Part shown: one piece after another, positions 36,814-45,167 of the stretch
Position numbering within the stretch: position 1 is the stretch's first letter
Layout of the letters: each line of letters begins with the position of its first letter
Source of the DNA: Mammaliicoccus sciuri
Lineage (GTDB): Bacteria > Bacillota > Bacilli > Staphylococcales > Staphylococcaceae
Reading direction: 5' to 3'
Assembly: GCF_025561425.1 (NCBI RefSeq)
Contig: NZ_CP094824.1
Coordinates: forward strand, 682,001 to 746,000
DNA length: 64,000 nucleotides
Made by a program: the position numbers and the translations under genes
Notes under the pieces: model-generated
Told to the model about the DNA's origin: nothing
Seen by the model: only the letters and a program-made list of their open reading frames with translations
The model's database searches: none

Positions 36814-37731
36814 TTATTCTAAAGGTTCTCCGATGATTCGAACTTCTCTTTTAAGTTCTACACCAAATTTTTCTTTAACGACTTTTTGAACGTGTTTAAT
36901 GATGTTCTCATAGTCTGTAGCAGTTCCGTTATCAACATTAACGATAAATCCAGCATGTTTGGTAGAAACTTCTACACCACCTATTCTATGGCCTTGTAAG
37001 TCAGCGTCTTGAATAAGTTTTCCTGCAAAGTGGTTTGGTGGTCTTTGGAACACGCTTCCGCATGAAGGGTATTCTAAAGGCTGTTTATCTTCACGACGTT
37101 GTGTAAGATCATCCATAGTCGCTTGAATGGAATGAATATCACCATCTTGCAATTTAAAAGTTGCTTCTAGTACGACTAGGTGTTTACGTTGAACAATACT
37201 TGTACGATAGTCCAATTCTAAGTCTTCATCTTTAATGATATGCAACTGACCAGTATCATCTACTGCTTTAATATGGTCGATACAATCTTTGACTTCACCG
37301 CCATATGCACCAGCGTTCATATATACTGCGCCACCGACAGATCCAGGTATACCACAGGCAAATTCTAAACCAGTTAAATGGTGATCTCTAGCACGTCTTG
37401 AAACATCAATAATTGCGGCACCGCTTCCACATGTAATAGATTGATTTTTCACCGTTATTTGATCGAATTGTAATAAGCTTATAACAATTCCTCTTATACC
37501 ACCATCACGGATGATAATATTAGAACCATTCCCCAAAAATGTAAGTGGAATTTGATTGTTATAAGCAAATTCTATTATCTTTTGTACTTCTGTATAAGAA
37601 GTAGGTGATAAGTAGAAATCTGCATTGCCACCAGTTTTTGTGAAAGTATATTTTTTAAGTGGCTCATTTACTTTTATAAGGGATTTTGGGAGAAATTTAG
37701 AAAGCTCCTCCAAAATTGTATGATTCTCCAA
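36814..37731 (-). CDS. murB: UDP-N-acetylenolpyruvoylglucosamine reductase
   Basis: FAD enzyme that makes UDP-N-acetylmuramate for peptidoglycan. 305 residues. FAD-binding stretches are [17 protein letters not shown] and [20 protein letters not shown], and the catalytic serine is in [11 protein letters not shown], as in the type II (Gram-positive) MurB. The start is TTG at 37731, preceded by AAAGGACG. Single-gene unit, convergent with sstD. Confidence 0.95.
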   Translation of the reverse strand: MENHTILEELSKFLPKSLIKVNEPLKKYTFTKTGGNADFYLSPTSYTEVQKIIEFAYNNQIPLTFLGNGSNIIIRDGGIRGIVISLLQFDQITVKNQSITCGSGAAIIDVSRRARDHHLTGLEFACGIPGSVGGAVYMNAGAYGGEVKDCIDHIKAVDDTGQLHIIKDEDLELDYRTSIVQRKHLVVLEATFKLQDGDIHSIQATMDDLTQRREDKQPLEYPSCGSVFQRPPNHFAGKLIQDADLQGHRIGGVEVSTKHAGFIVNVDNGTATDYENIIKHVQKVVKEKFGVELKREVRIIGEPLE

Positions 37732-37800
37732 CGCACGACGTCCTTTCTGTATTATGCTCTCACATTATTATATCAAGATTTATCATCTTAAGCGAATGGG

Positions 37801-38322
37801 TTATTTTTTATGTTTTTGAACAAGTTGTTGAAACCATTTTTGTTTTTGAGCTTCGTAATCTTTTATACTATTTGCTTCAAGTAAAGCAGCTTTCTTAAAT
37901 GATTCAAATGTTTGTATGACATCTGTATCATTTGTTAAAAGTGACTCTACAGTTAAATAATCATATAACATTTGATTGTTTTGTTCAACAATATGTAAAC
38001 GTGCTGTTTGCTTCAAGCTTATCATGTCTTGGAATTAAGCCATCATGACTTTTTTATTGTAACCATTATGTAATCGATATATGCGGTGATAATTGAGTCT
38101 TTTTTCATCAAGGCTTGTTATATCATGAAGAGACTTAACTGTAACAAGTACATCTACAATAGGTTCTGTAACATATTGTGTTTGTTTCGTACCACCGATA
38201 TGGAATACATCTATCACTGGCGTATCTAGTAAATGTATTAATAATTGTTGAATACTTTCAAAATTTAGTTTAAAATCATCTGATGATTGTAGTTGAATAA
38301 AGGGTTGTGGAAGTTTAAGCAT
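37801..38322 (-). pseudogene. GrpB family protein, interrupted by an in-frame TAA
   Basis: The two parts (38322-38038 and 38034-37801) lie in one reading frame and are separated only by a TAA at 38035-38037; together they make about 173 residues, the usual length of GrpB (UPF0157) nucleotidyltransferase-fold proteins. The N-terminal part has FHIGGTKQTQYVTEPIVDVLV, equivalent to the family HIGSTxVxGxxAKPxxD pattern but with Gly-Thr-Lys in place of the usual Gly-Ser-Thr. A GTG/ATG re-start at 38025 is possible, but the catalytic region would be lost. Point nonsense mutation is the simplest reading. Confidence 0.75.
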
Positions 38323-38476
38323 AATAGCTCCTTTCTAAAATCCGTGCATGAATATACTATATAACATTTTGGTGGATTTTATAATCAACTTAGCCACCTT
38401 TAGACAAAAAAACGCCACGTGAATTTCATGTTATTATTGAGGCTACCAGACCAAATCAATAAAGGAATGAATTCAC

Positions 38477-39537
38477 ATGACGCATACTTATTCTAACATG
38501 ACAAACCATAAAGGAACACACTTAAGTTATGAAGAACGTGTTCAAATAGAAACACTTAAAAATTTAGGTTTTTCAAATCGTGCAATCGCGCGTGAATTAG
38601 GACGTGCACCTCAAACAATCAATAACAAAATTCATCGAGGAACAACACGTCAAATTAAACGACAAAAACAACAACAAAAACAACAACAAAAACAACAACA
38701 TAAAGTCTATGAATATGAGACGCAAATTTATTTTTCTTCACTAGGTCAACAACGTTATCGACAAAACAGACAACAATGTGGTGCTCAGCCCTTATGGAAG
38801 AAGAACCCATTATTTATTCCATGGGCAGATTACCTCATGAAAAAGAAACGCTGGTCACCTGAAGCAGTCGTGGCATATGCTCACAAGGAACAATGTTTTG
38901 AAAGAAAAAAATCCCTTCAACAACGACAATATATGCTTGGATAGATCAACAAATCATGGAAACTAAGAATATTGATCTACTAGAAAAATTAAAAAGACGT
39001 CACTCTACTCAGAATAGCTACCATAATCATCCACACAGTCGAGTGCTCGGTCCAAGTATTGAGACACGTCCTAGTGAAATTGAATCACGTCAGTCTTTTG
39101 GTCACTGGGAAATAGATACCGTAATAGGAACTAAAGACAAGTCAAAGCCAGTTATCTTAACACTTGTTGAGAGACAAACGCGTTTTGAAATACTAGAAAT
39201 AATAGAGAGTAAAAGTGCTGATGCGGTGTCTCACGCATTGAAAAACTTATTTGACTCCTTAGGCGAAAAAGCACCAAAAATCTTCAAATCTATCACATCT
39301 GACAATGGTTCAGAATTTGCATCGCTGTATGAAGAATTTGGCCATATGATAGAAATATACTTCACACATCCATTCTCATCATATGAACGTGGGACAAGTG
39401 AAAACCAACATAAAATGATTCGTCGTTTTATTCCAAAAGCACATGATTTATCCAATGTTCAAAAACGCTTCATAAAAGCCATACAACAATATATGAATCT
39501 TTCCAAAGCTAAAGTCTTAGCTTTGGTTACCTGTTGA
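38477..39537 (+). pseudogene. IS30-family transposase, frameshifted and 3'-altered
   Basis: N-terminal part 38477-38944 has the helix-turn-helix YEERVQIETLKNLGFSNRAI and a glutamine/lysine-rich insert encoded by repeated CAACAAAAA. The frame is lost at a run of seven A (38905-38911); the matching sequence continues in another frame (IPSTTTIYAWIDQQIMET) into the catalytic part, with DDE residues in GHWEIDTVIGT, ITSDNGSEF and SYERGTSENQHKMIRRF. The last residues, NLSKAKVLALVTC, do not look like the usual IS30 end. Probably inactive. Confidence 0.85.
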
Positions 39538-39574
39538 GTATTAATTGATTAAAACCAATCAATCCTCAACAGGT
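39503..39574. repeat. two adjacent hairpins at the end of the IS30 remnant
   Basis: CCAAAGCTAA/TTAGCTTTGG (39503-39526, perfect 10-bp stem) is followed by ACCTGTTGAG/CTCAACAGGT (39529-39538 with 39565-39574), whose loop contains a second AATTGATT/AATCAAT pairing. The first hairpin lies inside the aberrant end of the transposase frame. Confidence 0.7.
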
Positions 39575-39661
39575 TCGAATACGGTTAACCCTTGTGTACA
39601 CCTCAGTCATTATAGGTGGCTAACTTAAACTTGAAATCCTCGATATAATCATATTTATAAA

Positions 39662-40390
39662 ATGATAAAAGAAATATTGAAAGATTCAAAAGTAACATTA
39701 ATATTGAATGATTACGATAAATACTTAGCTAATCGAATGACACATATATTAGATGGAAATAAACAAATTGCATGCAAAGTTTACCATGAATTAGTCTCCG
39801 ATAAAGAAATAACTACTATATTAAAGAATAATTCTTCGTTAAATATCTTATATCAACCGACAACCCCTAACCGAATCGAATCACTTATTGAAACATTTAA
39901 ATGGTGTTTAGAGTATAAGCAAAGAATTTCAATTATTATAGATGATACTTGGATTGATAGTATGATACCTTCACAGAGCAGTCACCTTATGATTAAAGAA
40001 TTACAATTAAATAAAGAAAGTCAGTATCAGTTATTTGAATTAATATTAACTTTAAAAAGATTAAGAGGAAATATCGTGTTCTTTAATGGCAATATTCTAA
40101 TCACGCATTATTTAAATGAATATCAACTATTAATCTTTCCAAATAATAAACTGTTTAATAAGCTGCATCAAAAACTAAATATTACTGGATTGAACATTGA
40201 GGAAATAGAGTATAGAATTCACGATATTTGTATTAAACGTAATAAGCCAATTAATCAGCAATTTAATGAAGAAACTGGTAATAAGATAAATACAATTGAT
40301 TTTGAGAAAGAAACAGGAAAATTAAAAATAGATCATGATTTTTCAGCGGAAGTCATTAAGCATATCTATATAAAACAAAAAATTAAATAA
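39662..40390 (+). CDS. unknown 242-residue protein upstream of a Sar-family gene
   Basis: Not recognised. A soluble, lysine/isoleucine/asparagine-rich protein without signal peptide or membrane segments; alternating hydrophobic strands (VTLILNDYD, LNILYQP, RISIIIDDTW, GNIVFFNGNILI) suggest an alpha/beta fold, and IIIDDTW looks like a Walker B or metal site, but there is no P-loop. No ribosome binding site precedes the ATG at 39662. A TATAAT at 39644-39649 would give a very short leader. It ends 14 bases before the Sar-type gene, so the two were probably one operon. The IS30 remnant ends 35 bases upstream. Confidence 0.55.
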   Translation: MIKEILKDSKVTLILNDYDKYLANRMTHILDGNKQIACKVYHELVSDKEITTILKNNSSLNILYQPTTPNRIESLIETFKWCLEYKQRISIIIDDTWIDSMIPSQSSHLMIKELQLNKESQYQLFELILTLKRLRGNIVFFNGNILITHYLNEYQLLIFPNNKLFNKLHQKLNITGLNIEEIEYRIHDICIKRNKPINQQFNEETGNKINTIDFEKETGKLKIDHDFSAEVIKHIYIKQKIK

Positions 40391-40672
40391 GGTGGTATTG
40401 AACTATGACTGAATATAAGAACGAATTATTGAAATTAAATTATTTAAACTTTCAAGTGAAGAAAATACTAAAGAATAATTACGCATTAAATATTTATCAT
40501 TTAAAAATTTTGAAATTTATTAACGATAATCAAAAGAGAAAGAAATTTACAGCTTTAGATTTTAAAGAAGTACTTCGTATTAATCAAACGATGTTAACAC
40601 ATGTCATATCCTATTTATGATGTGAACCCAAATATTTGAACTAAACAAATCAAAATATTGGGGTGCATTCTA

Positions 40673-41209
40673 ATGAGGAAAAAATATGAATTTAAATTCA
40701 AACTAAAACTTGTAAAAGAATATTTAGAAGGACATCAAAGTTATAGAACAATTGCTTTAAAATATGGTATTTCAAGTTGGTCTGTCCTTCGGATTTGGGT
40801 CAATCAATATAAAGAGTTTGGAGAAGAAGGTTTAGAAATAAAAAGTAGAAATACTGTTTATACTAGCGAATTTAAATTATCTGTTTTAAAATTTAGACAA
40901 GAAAATATGTTGTCTTATCAAGATACTGCGAATCACTTTAGAATTATTAATCCTATTATCATTGCCAATTGGCAACATCAATTTGATGAAAAGTGTCGTC
41001 TTGATATAGATAATAAACAAAAGGGACGATCTCACACTATGACTAAAAAACGATCTAAATCAGATAATAAAAATTTACCTTTAAATGAAAATGAACGTGA
41101 AGAACTTGAAAGACTTAGAAATGAAAATGAGACGTTAAAGGCAGGTATAGCTTATCAAAAAAAGTTACAAGCCTTGACCGACATTTACGGAAGCAAAAAT
41201 CAGAAATAG
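40673..41209 (+). CDS. IS3-family transposase OrfA (copy 2)
   Basis: 178 residues, identical to OrfA of copy 1 except for Lys instead of Glu in KKRSKSDNK. Helix-turn-helix and coiled-coil parts are intact. The A-AAA-AAG slippery site is preserved, but frameshifting would lead into a broken OrfB. On its own OrfA can still bind the IS ends and is often inhibitory to transposition. Confidence 0.9.
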   Translation: MRKKYEFKFKLKLVKEYLEGHQSYRTIALKYGISSWSVLRIWVNQYKEFGEEGLEIKSRNTVYTSEFKLSVLKFRQENMLSYQDTANHFRIINPIIIANWQHQFDEKCRLDIDNKQKGRSHTMTKKRSKSDNKNLPLNENEREELERLRNENETLKAGIAYQKKLQALTDIYGSKNQK

Positions 41210-42081
41210 TAAAGGTCATTAAGGAACTAAATGAAACATATAATATACGATTAAGTATCTTATTTAAAGTCGCTCAAATAGCTAAATCTGTATACTATTA
41301 TTGGATAAATAAATTTAGTAAAGCTGATAAAGATGAAACATTGATTCAAGTAATAAAAGAAATATGTGAAGAATCAAACCATACCTATGGTTATCGTCGT
41401 GTTACACAAGCACTAAGAAATAGATAGAGGTCTTATCGTAAATCATAAAAAAGTACTAAGAATTATGAAAGAACATAATCTAACTTGTACAAAGTTCACA
41501 CATAGAGGTCGTAAGTATCGTTCCTTTAAAGGTAAAGTTGGTAAAGTAGCTCAAAATATATTAAATCGTAGATTTAAAACAAGTCTCCCATTTCAAAAAG
41601 TCGTAACAGATATTACAGAGTTCAAATTAATGAATGGTCAGAAATTATATTTATCACCTTTTATGGACTTATATAGTTCAGAGATTATCAGCTTTAAAAT
41701 CTCAAGTCGTCCTACATTAGATATAGTCATCAATCCATTAAAAGAAATGATAAAGCGTCGTCCAAACCTAGATCATCGTTTAACGATTCATTCAGATCAA
41801 GGCTGGCATTATCAACATTCACAATACACTAGATTATTAAAAGACCATAAAATATTTCAGAGTATGTCTAGAAAAGGTAATTGTCTAGATAATTCAGTTA
41901 TGGAAAACTTTTTTGGGTTACTTAAACAAGAAATGTATTATGGCCAAGAATTTAAAGATTTTCAGGACCTTGAACAAGCTATTCATCGATATATCGATTT
42001 TTATAATAACGAAAGAATCAAATCAAAATTAAAAGGCTTATCTCCCAAAAATTACAGGAGACAAACCTTTGAAATAATATA
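41164..42081 (+). pseudogene. IS3-family transposase OrfB (copy 2), disrupted by a 4-bp duplication
   Basis: Sequence matches OrfB of copy 1. An extra TAGA (AAATAGATAGAGG in place of AAATAGAGG, about 41419-41431) shifts the frame and puts a TAG at 41425-41427. The remaining open part from 41465 keeps the three DDE regions but lacks the N-terminal half, so this copy should not transpose by itself. Copy 1 could still supply transposase in trans. Confidence 0.92.
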
Positions 42082-42734
42082 CTAATTAAGGTTTAGATTT
42101 TTGGGTTCAGTACATTTACATGATTTAAATTATTATAAAAAAGAACGATTAAAGCAAGATGAGAGAAAAATCATTATAATTGTAGATACTCGTCACAAAA
42201 ATAAAATTTCACAATTAATTAATCAAATAGAAATGGATCTTCAACATAATTTAAATGAGATTTATCCAGACTTAAATATGGATTGTTTCGTTGATTATGC
42301 TATAGAAGTTAATCGTGTGATGAGTGATATACATTTTAATATCAATCATCAATATAAAATAAACATCGATTAATTTATGATTTTATTATTTATAGAGATG
42401 TCACATAAAGGATGTCGAACACTAAAAGATATTAAAGATCAGTTTGGATGGGATTTAGTAAAAATCAATAAATCCATAAAGGCACTTGTAAAGTTAAACT
42501 ATCTTGATAAAGAAAGATCTAACACCGATGAAAGAATTGTATTAGTTTCTATTAAGAAGGATAAAGAAAAGTTGATTAAATTAATGATAAGAAATGTACT
42601 GAAATTACAAAATATTAAAGATGGTGAACAAAATTTGAATATGTCCATATAATTGTGTAATAAAAAAAGAGCCACATATAGCTCACTTTGGTATAATGTA
42701 ATCGACTAAGAAAAAATTGTAGAGGTGACTATAT

Positions 42735-43901
42735 ATGACTCAATTAAATGTTAACTTAGATTATGAAGAATTGGCAAGTGCTATTTTTGGAAGTGATATG
42801 AATGCGTCTATGAAAACAATAGCTATGACTGTCATAAATGCATACATGGAAATGGAAAGAGACAAGTATGTTAATGCTGGATATAAACAAAAGAATTCAG
42901 GAAGAAACGCACAACTTAATGGCTATTATGAGCGTGATTTCCTGATGCCTATTGGCAATCTGACATTAAAAGTTCCAAGAACACGTGACGGTGAATTTAC
43001 AACTGAAGTATTTAATCAATATTCGCGTTCTGACCAATCGCTTATTTTAGCGATGACAGAAGCATACATTAATGGTGTTTCAACTAGAAATGTTAATAAA
43101 ATTGTGGAATCCCTAACGGGAAAATCTGTGTCTAAATCAACTGTTTCAGGCGTAATAAAAAACCTAGATCCTGAAATTAAAGAATGGGCTGGTAGACCTA
43201 TTGTTAGTCATCAGTATAAGTATGTATTTGTTGATGCTATGCACATTAAGGTAAGAGAGAATAATAAAATTGTTTCTAAAGGTGTTTATATCGCTATGGG
43301 TATCAACGAAAATAGAAAACGCGACATTATTGGCTTTAAAATTTCTAATCAAGAGTCAGAATTAGCTTGGTCAGAGTTTTTTGAAGACTTAAGAATGCGT
43401 GGTTTAACAACACCTGAACTTATTATCTCTGATGCGCATTCTGGACTTATTAAATCTATTAAGTCACAGTTTATTGATTCATCTTGGCAACGTTGTACAT
43501 TCCATTTTCTTAAAAATATTGTAGAGAGATTTCCTAAAAAGAACTCTAAAGAAGCTAGAATGTTACTTAAATCAATATTCCAAGCACCAACATATCGTCA
43601 CGCTGTTCAGCTCAAAGATGAATTCATTGCACAATATGAAAGTAATCCTAAGTATGTGGAAGCTATTAAAATATTGGATGAAGGCTTCGAAGATGCCTCA
43701 CAATTCTATAGATTTCCTGCTCAACATCATAAAAATCTAAGAACTACTAATTCAGTTGAAAATATTAATATGCAACTCAGAAAACGAGAAAAAATAGTTA
43801 AAACATTCCCTAATCTAGATTCAGCTTTTAGATTAATTGGCGCAGTACTTATGGATATTCAAGAAAGATTTGATAAGTCTAACAGACCATTTATCGCTTA
43901 A
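42735..43901 (+). CDS. IS256-family (mutator-type) transposase
   Basis: 388 residues, full length for the family. N-terminal DNA-binding region includes LNGYYERDFLMPIGNLTLKV and PRTRDGEF. The catalytic DDE residues are in YVFVDAMHIKV, ELIISDAHSGL and TTNSVENINMQLRKREK, with the family C-x2-H pair in WQRCTFHFLKN. The ribosome binding site is AGAGGTG. Nothing in the frame is broken, so the element may be active. Confidence 0.95.
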   Translation: MTQLNVNLDYEELASAIFGSDMNASMKTIAMTVINAYMEMERDKYVNAGYKQKNSGRNAQLNGYYERDFLMPIGNLTLKVPRTRDGEFTTEVFNQYSRSDQSLILAMTEAYINGVSTRNVNKIVESLTGKSVSKSTVSGVIKNLDPEIKEWAGRPIVSHQYKYVFVDAMHIKVRENNKIVSKGVYIAMGINENRKRDIIGFKISNQESELAWSEFFEDLRMRGLTTPELIISDAHSGLIKSIKSQFIDSSWQRCTFHFLKNIVERFPKKNSKEARMLLKSIFQAPTYRHAVQLKDEFIAQYESNPKYVEAIKILDEGFEDASQFYRFPAQHHKNLRTTNSVENINMQLRKREKIVKTFPNLDSAFRLIGAVLMDIQERFDKSNRPFIA

Positions 43902-43906
43902 TTAAG

Positions 43907-43932
43907 CTACTTATTTTTTAAAAAATAAGTAG
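43907..43932. terminator. 26-bp perfect palindrome inside the IS256-type element
   Basis: CTACTTATTTTTT with its exact complement, six bases after the transposase stop; a terminator-like hairpin. A second stem, AACAACTATAT with ATATAGTTGTT, follows within 50 bases. Confidence 0.6.
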
Positions 43933-44040
43933 TGATCAAACAACTATATCTGTTTAAACTTCAAAACATATATAGTTGTTCGATTCATTAAAAAACCAAA
44001 GGTTGATTACATTCTAAAGATATTACACAAACATATGGAC

Positions 44041-44068
44041 TTGACTCAAAATTTAGCTATGGTAGAAT
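44041..44068 (+). promoter_or_regulatory. promoter of the tubby-like gene
   Basis: TTGACT, 16-bp spacer, TAGAAT. The -35 begins at the first base after the IS256-type right inverted repeat. ATGAGC/GCTCAT (44067-44088) can form a hairpin at the transcript start. Confidence 0.6.
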
Positions 44069-44100
44069 GAGCATAATAACAGCTCATTCAGGAGGTTAAT

Positions 44101-44649
44101 ATGTCACATTATCATTTCAAAGAAAATTTTTTCGGTGCATCAACAAAACCAATCGAAGTCTATGATGAACACAATAATCCTGCATTTATACTAAGCTTAT
44201 ATTATACATCCACTAGACAAGAAACATTTGCGTTATTAGGGAGAAAAAAACATAATTTTATAATCGAATTTGAAGGTGGATCTTTTAAAGTGATACAAGA
44301 AAGATCGATAGAAGGAAAGTTAAAGACACCTTTTAAAACTGTTTGGGAAGTATTTAAGAACGATACTAAAATAGGCACATTCGAAACAAAAATTGGATTC
44401 AAACCAAGAATAATATTTAATGGTGAAAAAAACGATACTTTATTATTTGAATCCGGATTTATCTCTAGATCTGTTAAAGTCACAGACGAATCAAATAACT
44501 TAGTCATGGAGACAAAGTCTGAAAGATTTAAAATTGCATCCAATCATGATATTGAAATTATTAATTCACAATATCATCCTGCAATGTTAATCATGTTATT
44601 CCAAGTATTTTTTGAGTATCAGGAATATCAAAGAAGTAAATCTAATTAA
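44101..44649 (+). CDS. tubby C-terminal-like (LURP-one-related) protein
   Basis: 182 residues, no signal peptide, with a string of beta strands ending in a hydrophobic helix (HPAMLIMLFQVFFEY). The pattern of repeated beta hairpins (IEVYDEHNNPAFIL, IIEFEGGSFKVIQE, VKVTDESNNLVMETKS) and the buried C-terminal helix fits the tubby-like / LURP-one-related barrel fold. The fold often binds phospholipids or acts as a membrane-tethered sensor. Function here is unknown. Strong ribosome binding site AGGAGG. Confidence in the fold is moderate. Confidence 0.5.
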   Translation: MSHYHFKENFFGASTKPIEVYDEHNNPAFILSLYYTSTRQETFALLGRKKHNFIIEFEGGSFKVIQERSIEGKLKTPFKTVWEVFKNDTKIGTFETKIGFKPRIIFNGEKNDTLLFESGFISRSVKVTDESNNLVMETKSERFKIASNHDIEIINSQYHPAMLIMLFQVFFEYQEYQRSKSN

Positions 44650-44676
44650 AATGATAAATGAAGGGGTTCGTTTACG

Positions 44677-45039
44677 TTGTTTAAATTTTTTAAGAGAGAA
44701 CAACTGAATCAAGATATTACACATGAAATATCTCAAATAGATGGTATGACTATCGTTGATGCGTATTATATACAAGATGATCAAGTTGAATTATATAAAC
44801 AAGACCGCGAAAGATATAGTGATGCATTAATTTATATTTTGAGTCAATATTTTTCAGATGTTGATAGAATGTTTGAAGGTAGTGAAGATGGAGAAGCAAT
44901 TGTTGCATTTGAAAATGGCGAACCTAAAAAGTGTATTTATTTAAATCCAGAAACAATCGATCAGTTAAGGATTTATGAACAAGAAATGCCATTAAAACAG
45001 TCTATTTTGAAAATATGTGATTTACATAATAATCATTAA
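44677..45039 (+). CDS. unknown 120-residue acidic protein
   Basis: Not recognised. A soluble acidic protein starting MFKFFKREQLNQ from a TTG codon 10 bases after AAGGGG. It has no motif I can name. It begins 28 bases after the tubby-like gene, so both are likely on one mRNA, and it ends at a very strong terminator. Coding bias and ribosome binding site support it as real. Confidence 0.55.
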   Translation: MFKFFKREQLNQDITHEISQIDGMTIVDAYYIQDDQVELYKQDRERYSDALIYILSQYFSDVDRMFEGSEDGEAIVAFENGEPKKCIYLNPETIDQLRIYEQEMPLKQSILKICDLHNNH

Positions 45040-45043
45040 AAAG

Positions 45044-45088
45044 AAAAGTAGCGCATAAACTTAAGCATAAGTTTATGCGCTACTTTTT
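45044..45088 (+). terminator. strong terminator
   Basis: Perfect 20-bp stem, AAAAGTAGCGCATAAACTTA with its complement at 45068-45087, loop AGCA, T run. Confidence 0.95.
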
Positions 45089-45104
45089 ATTTTGATTAAT
45101 ATGA

Positions 45105-45132
45105 TTGACAAATGACGATTTAGTACTATAAT
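45105..45132 (+). promoter_or_regulatory. strong promoter of the luciferase-like oxidoreductase operon
   Basis: Consensus TTGACA (45105-45110), 16-bp spacer and TATAAT (45127-45132). Confidence 0.85.
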
Positions 45133-45159
45133 TATATCTAGTATAATAATTATATCGAG
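45128..45159. promoter_or_regulatory. operator-like direct repeats over the transcription start
   Basis: ATAATTATATCTAG (45128-45141) and ATAATTATATCGAG (45146-45159): 14-bp repeats with one mismatch, 18 bp apart. GTATA-N5-TATAT (45141-45155) is one base from the quinone sensor QsrR's GTATA-N5-TATAC. Position suggests repression; the regulator is a guess. Confidence 0.5.
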
Positions 45160-45167
45160 GTGAGAAC

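Larger units (their letters stand above)
38387..39626 (+). mobile_element. IS30-family element, degraded
   Basis: Bounded by inverted repeats AACTTAGCCACCTTTA (left) and AAGTTAGCCACCTATA (right, inverted). The transposase is frameshifted and its C-terminus is abnormal. No clear target duplication was found next to these ends. The last 90 bases hold two hairpins and no coding sequence. Confidence 0.75.
40618..42114 (+). mobile_element. IS3-family insertion sequence, defective copy (copy 2)
   Basis: 1,497 bp, nearly identical to copy 1 and with the same ends. TTTA target duplications flank it (40614-40617 and 42115-42118). It differs by a 4-bp TAGA duplication near 41421-41428 that ends OrfB early, and by at least one substitution in orfA (Glu to Lys). 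It splits the Sar-type gene. Confidence 0.93.
40405..42652 (+). pseudogene. two-domain Sar-family regulator (SarS-like), split by IS3 copy 2 and a nonsense codon
   Basis: Joining 40405-40617 to 42119 onward across the IS and its TTTA duplication restores VISYLHDLNYYKKER and KQDERKIIIIVD, the wing and DER motif of Sar proteins. The frame then meets TAA at 42371-42373, after which the same frame goes on (MILLFIEMSHKGCRTLKDI) to a second DER motif, KERSNTDERIVLVS. The restored product would be about 248 residues with two winged-helix repeats, like SarS (250). Its last codons lie inside the inverted repeat of the next IS. The gene is therefore broken twice. Confidence 0.88.
42643..44040 (+). mobile_element. 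IS256-family insertion sequence
   Basis: About 1.4 kb. The ends form an inverted repeat: GTCCATATAATTGTGTAATA on the left and GTCCATATGTTTGTGTAATA (inverted) on the right, 18 of 20 matching. One intact transposase gene. No convincing 8-9 bp target duplication. A perfect 26-bp palindrome (43907-43932) follows the gene. The right end abuts the -35 box of the next gene. Confidence 0.85.

Noticed and set aside
39621-39649. Hybrid promoter formed by the IS30 end for the 242-residue gene
   Set aside because: The hexamer TAACTT at the right distance from TATAAT does not resemble a -35 box.
40618-42114. IS3 copy 2 as an assembly duplicate of copy 1
   Set aside because: It has its own target duplication, different flanks and a distinct 4-bp duplication.
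44202-44543. 113-residue minus-strand ORF within the tubby-like gene
   Set aside because: No start signal and fully inside a gene with a strong ribosome binding site.
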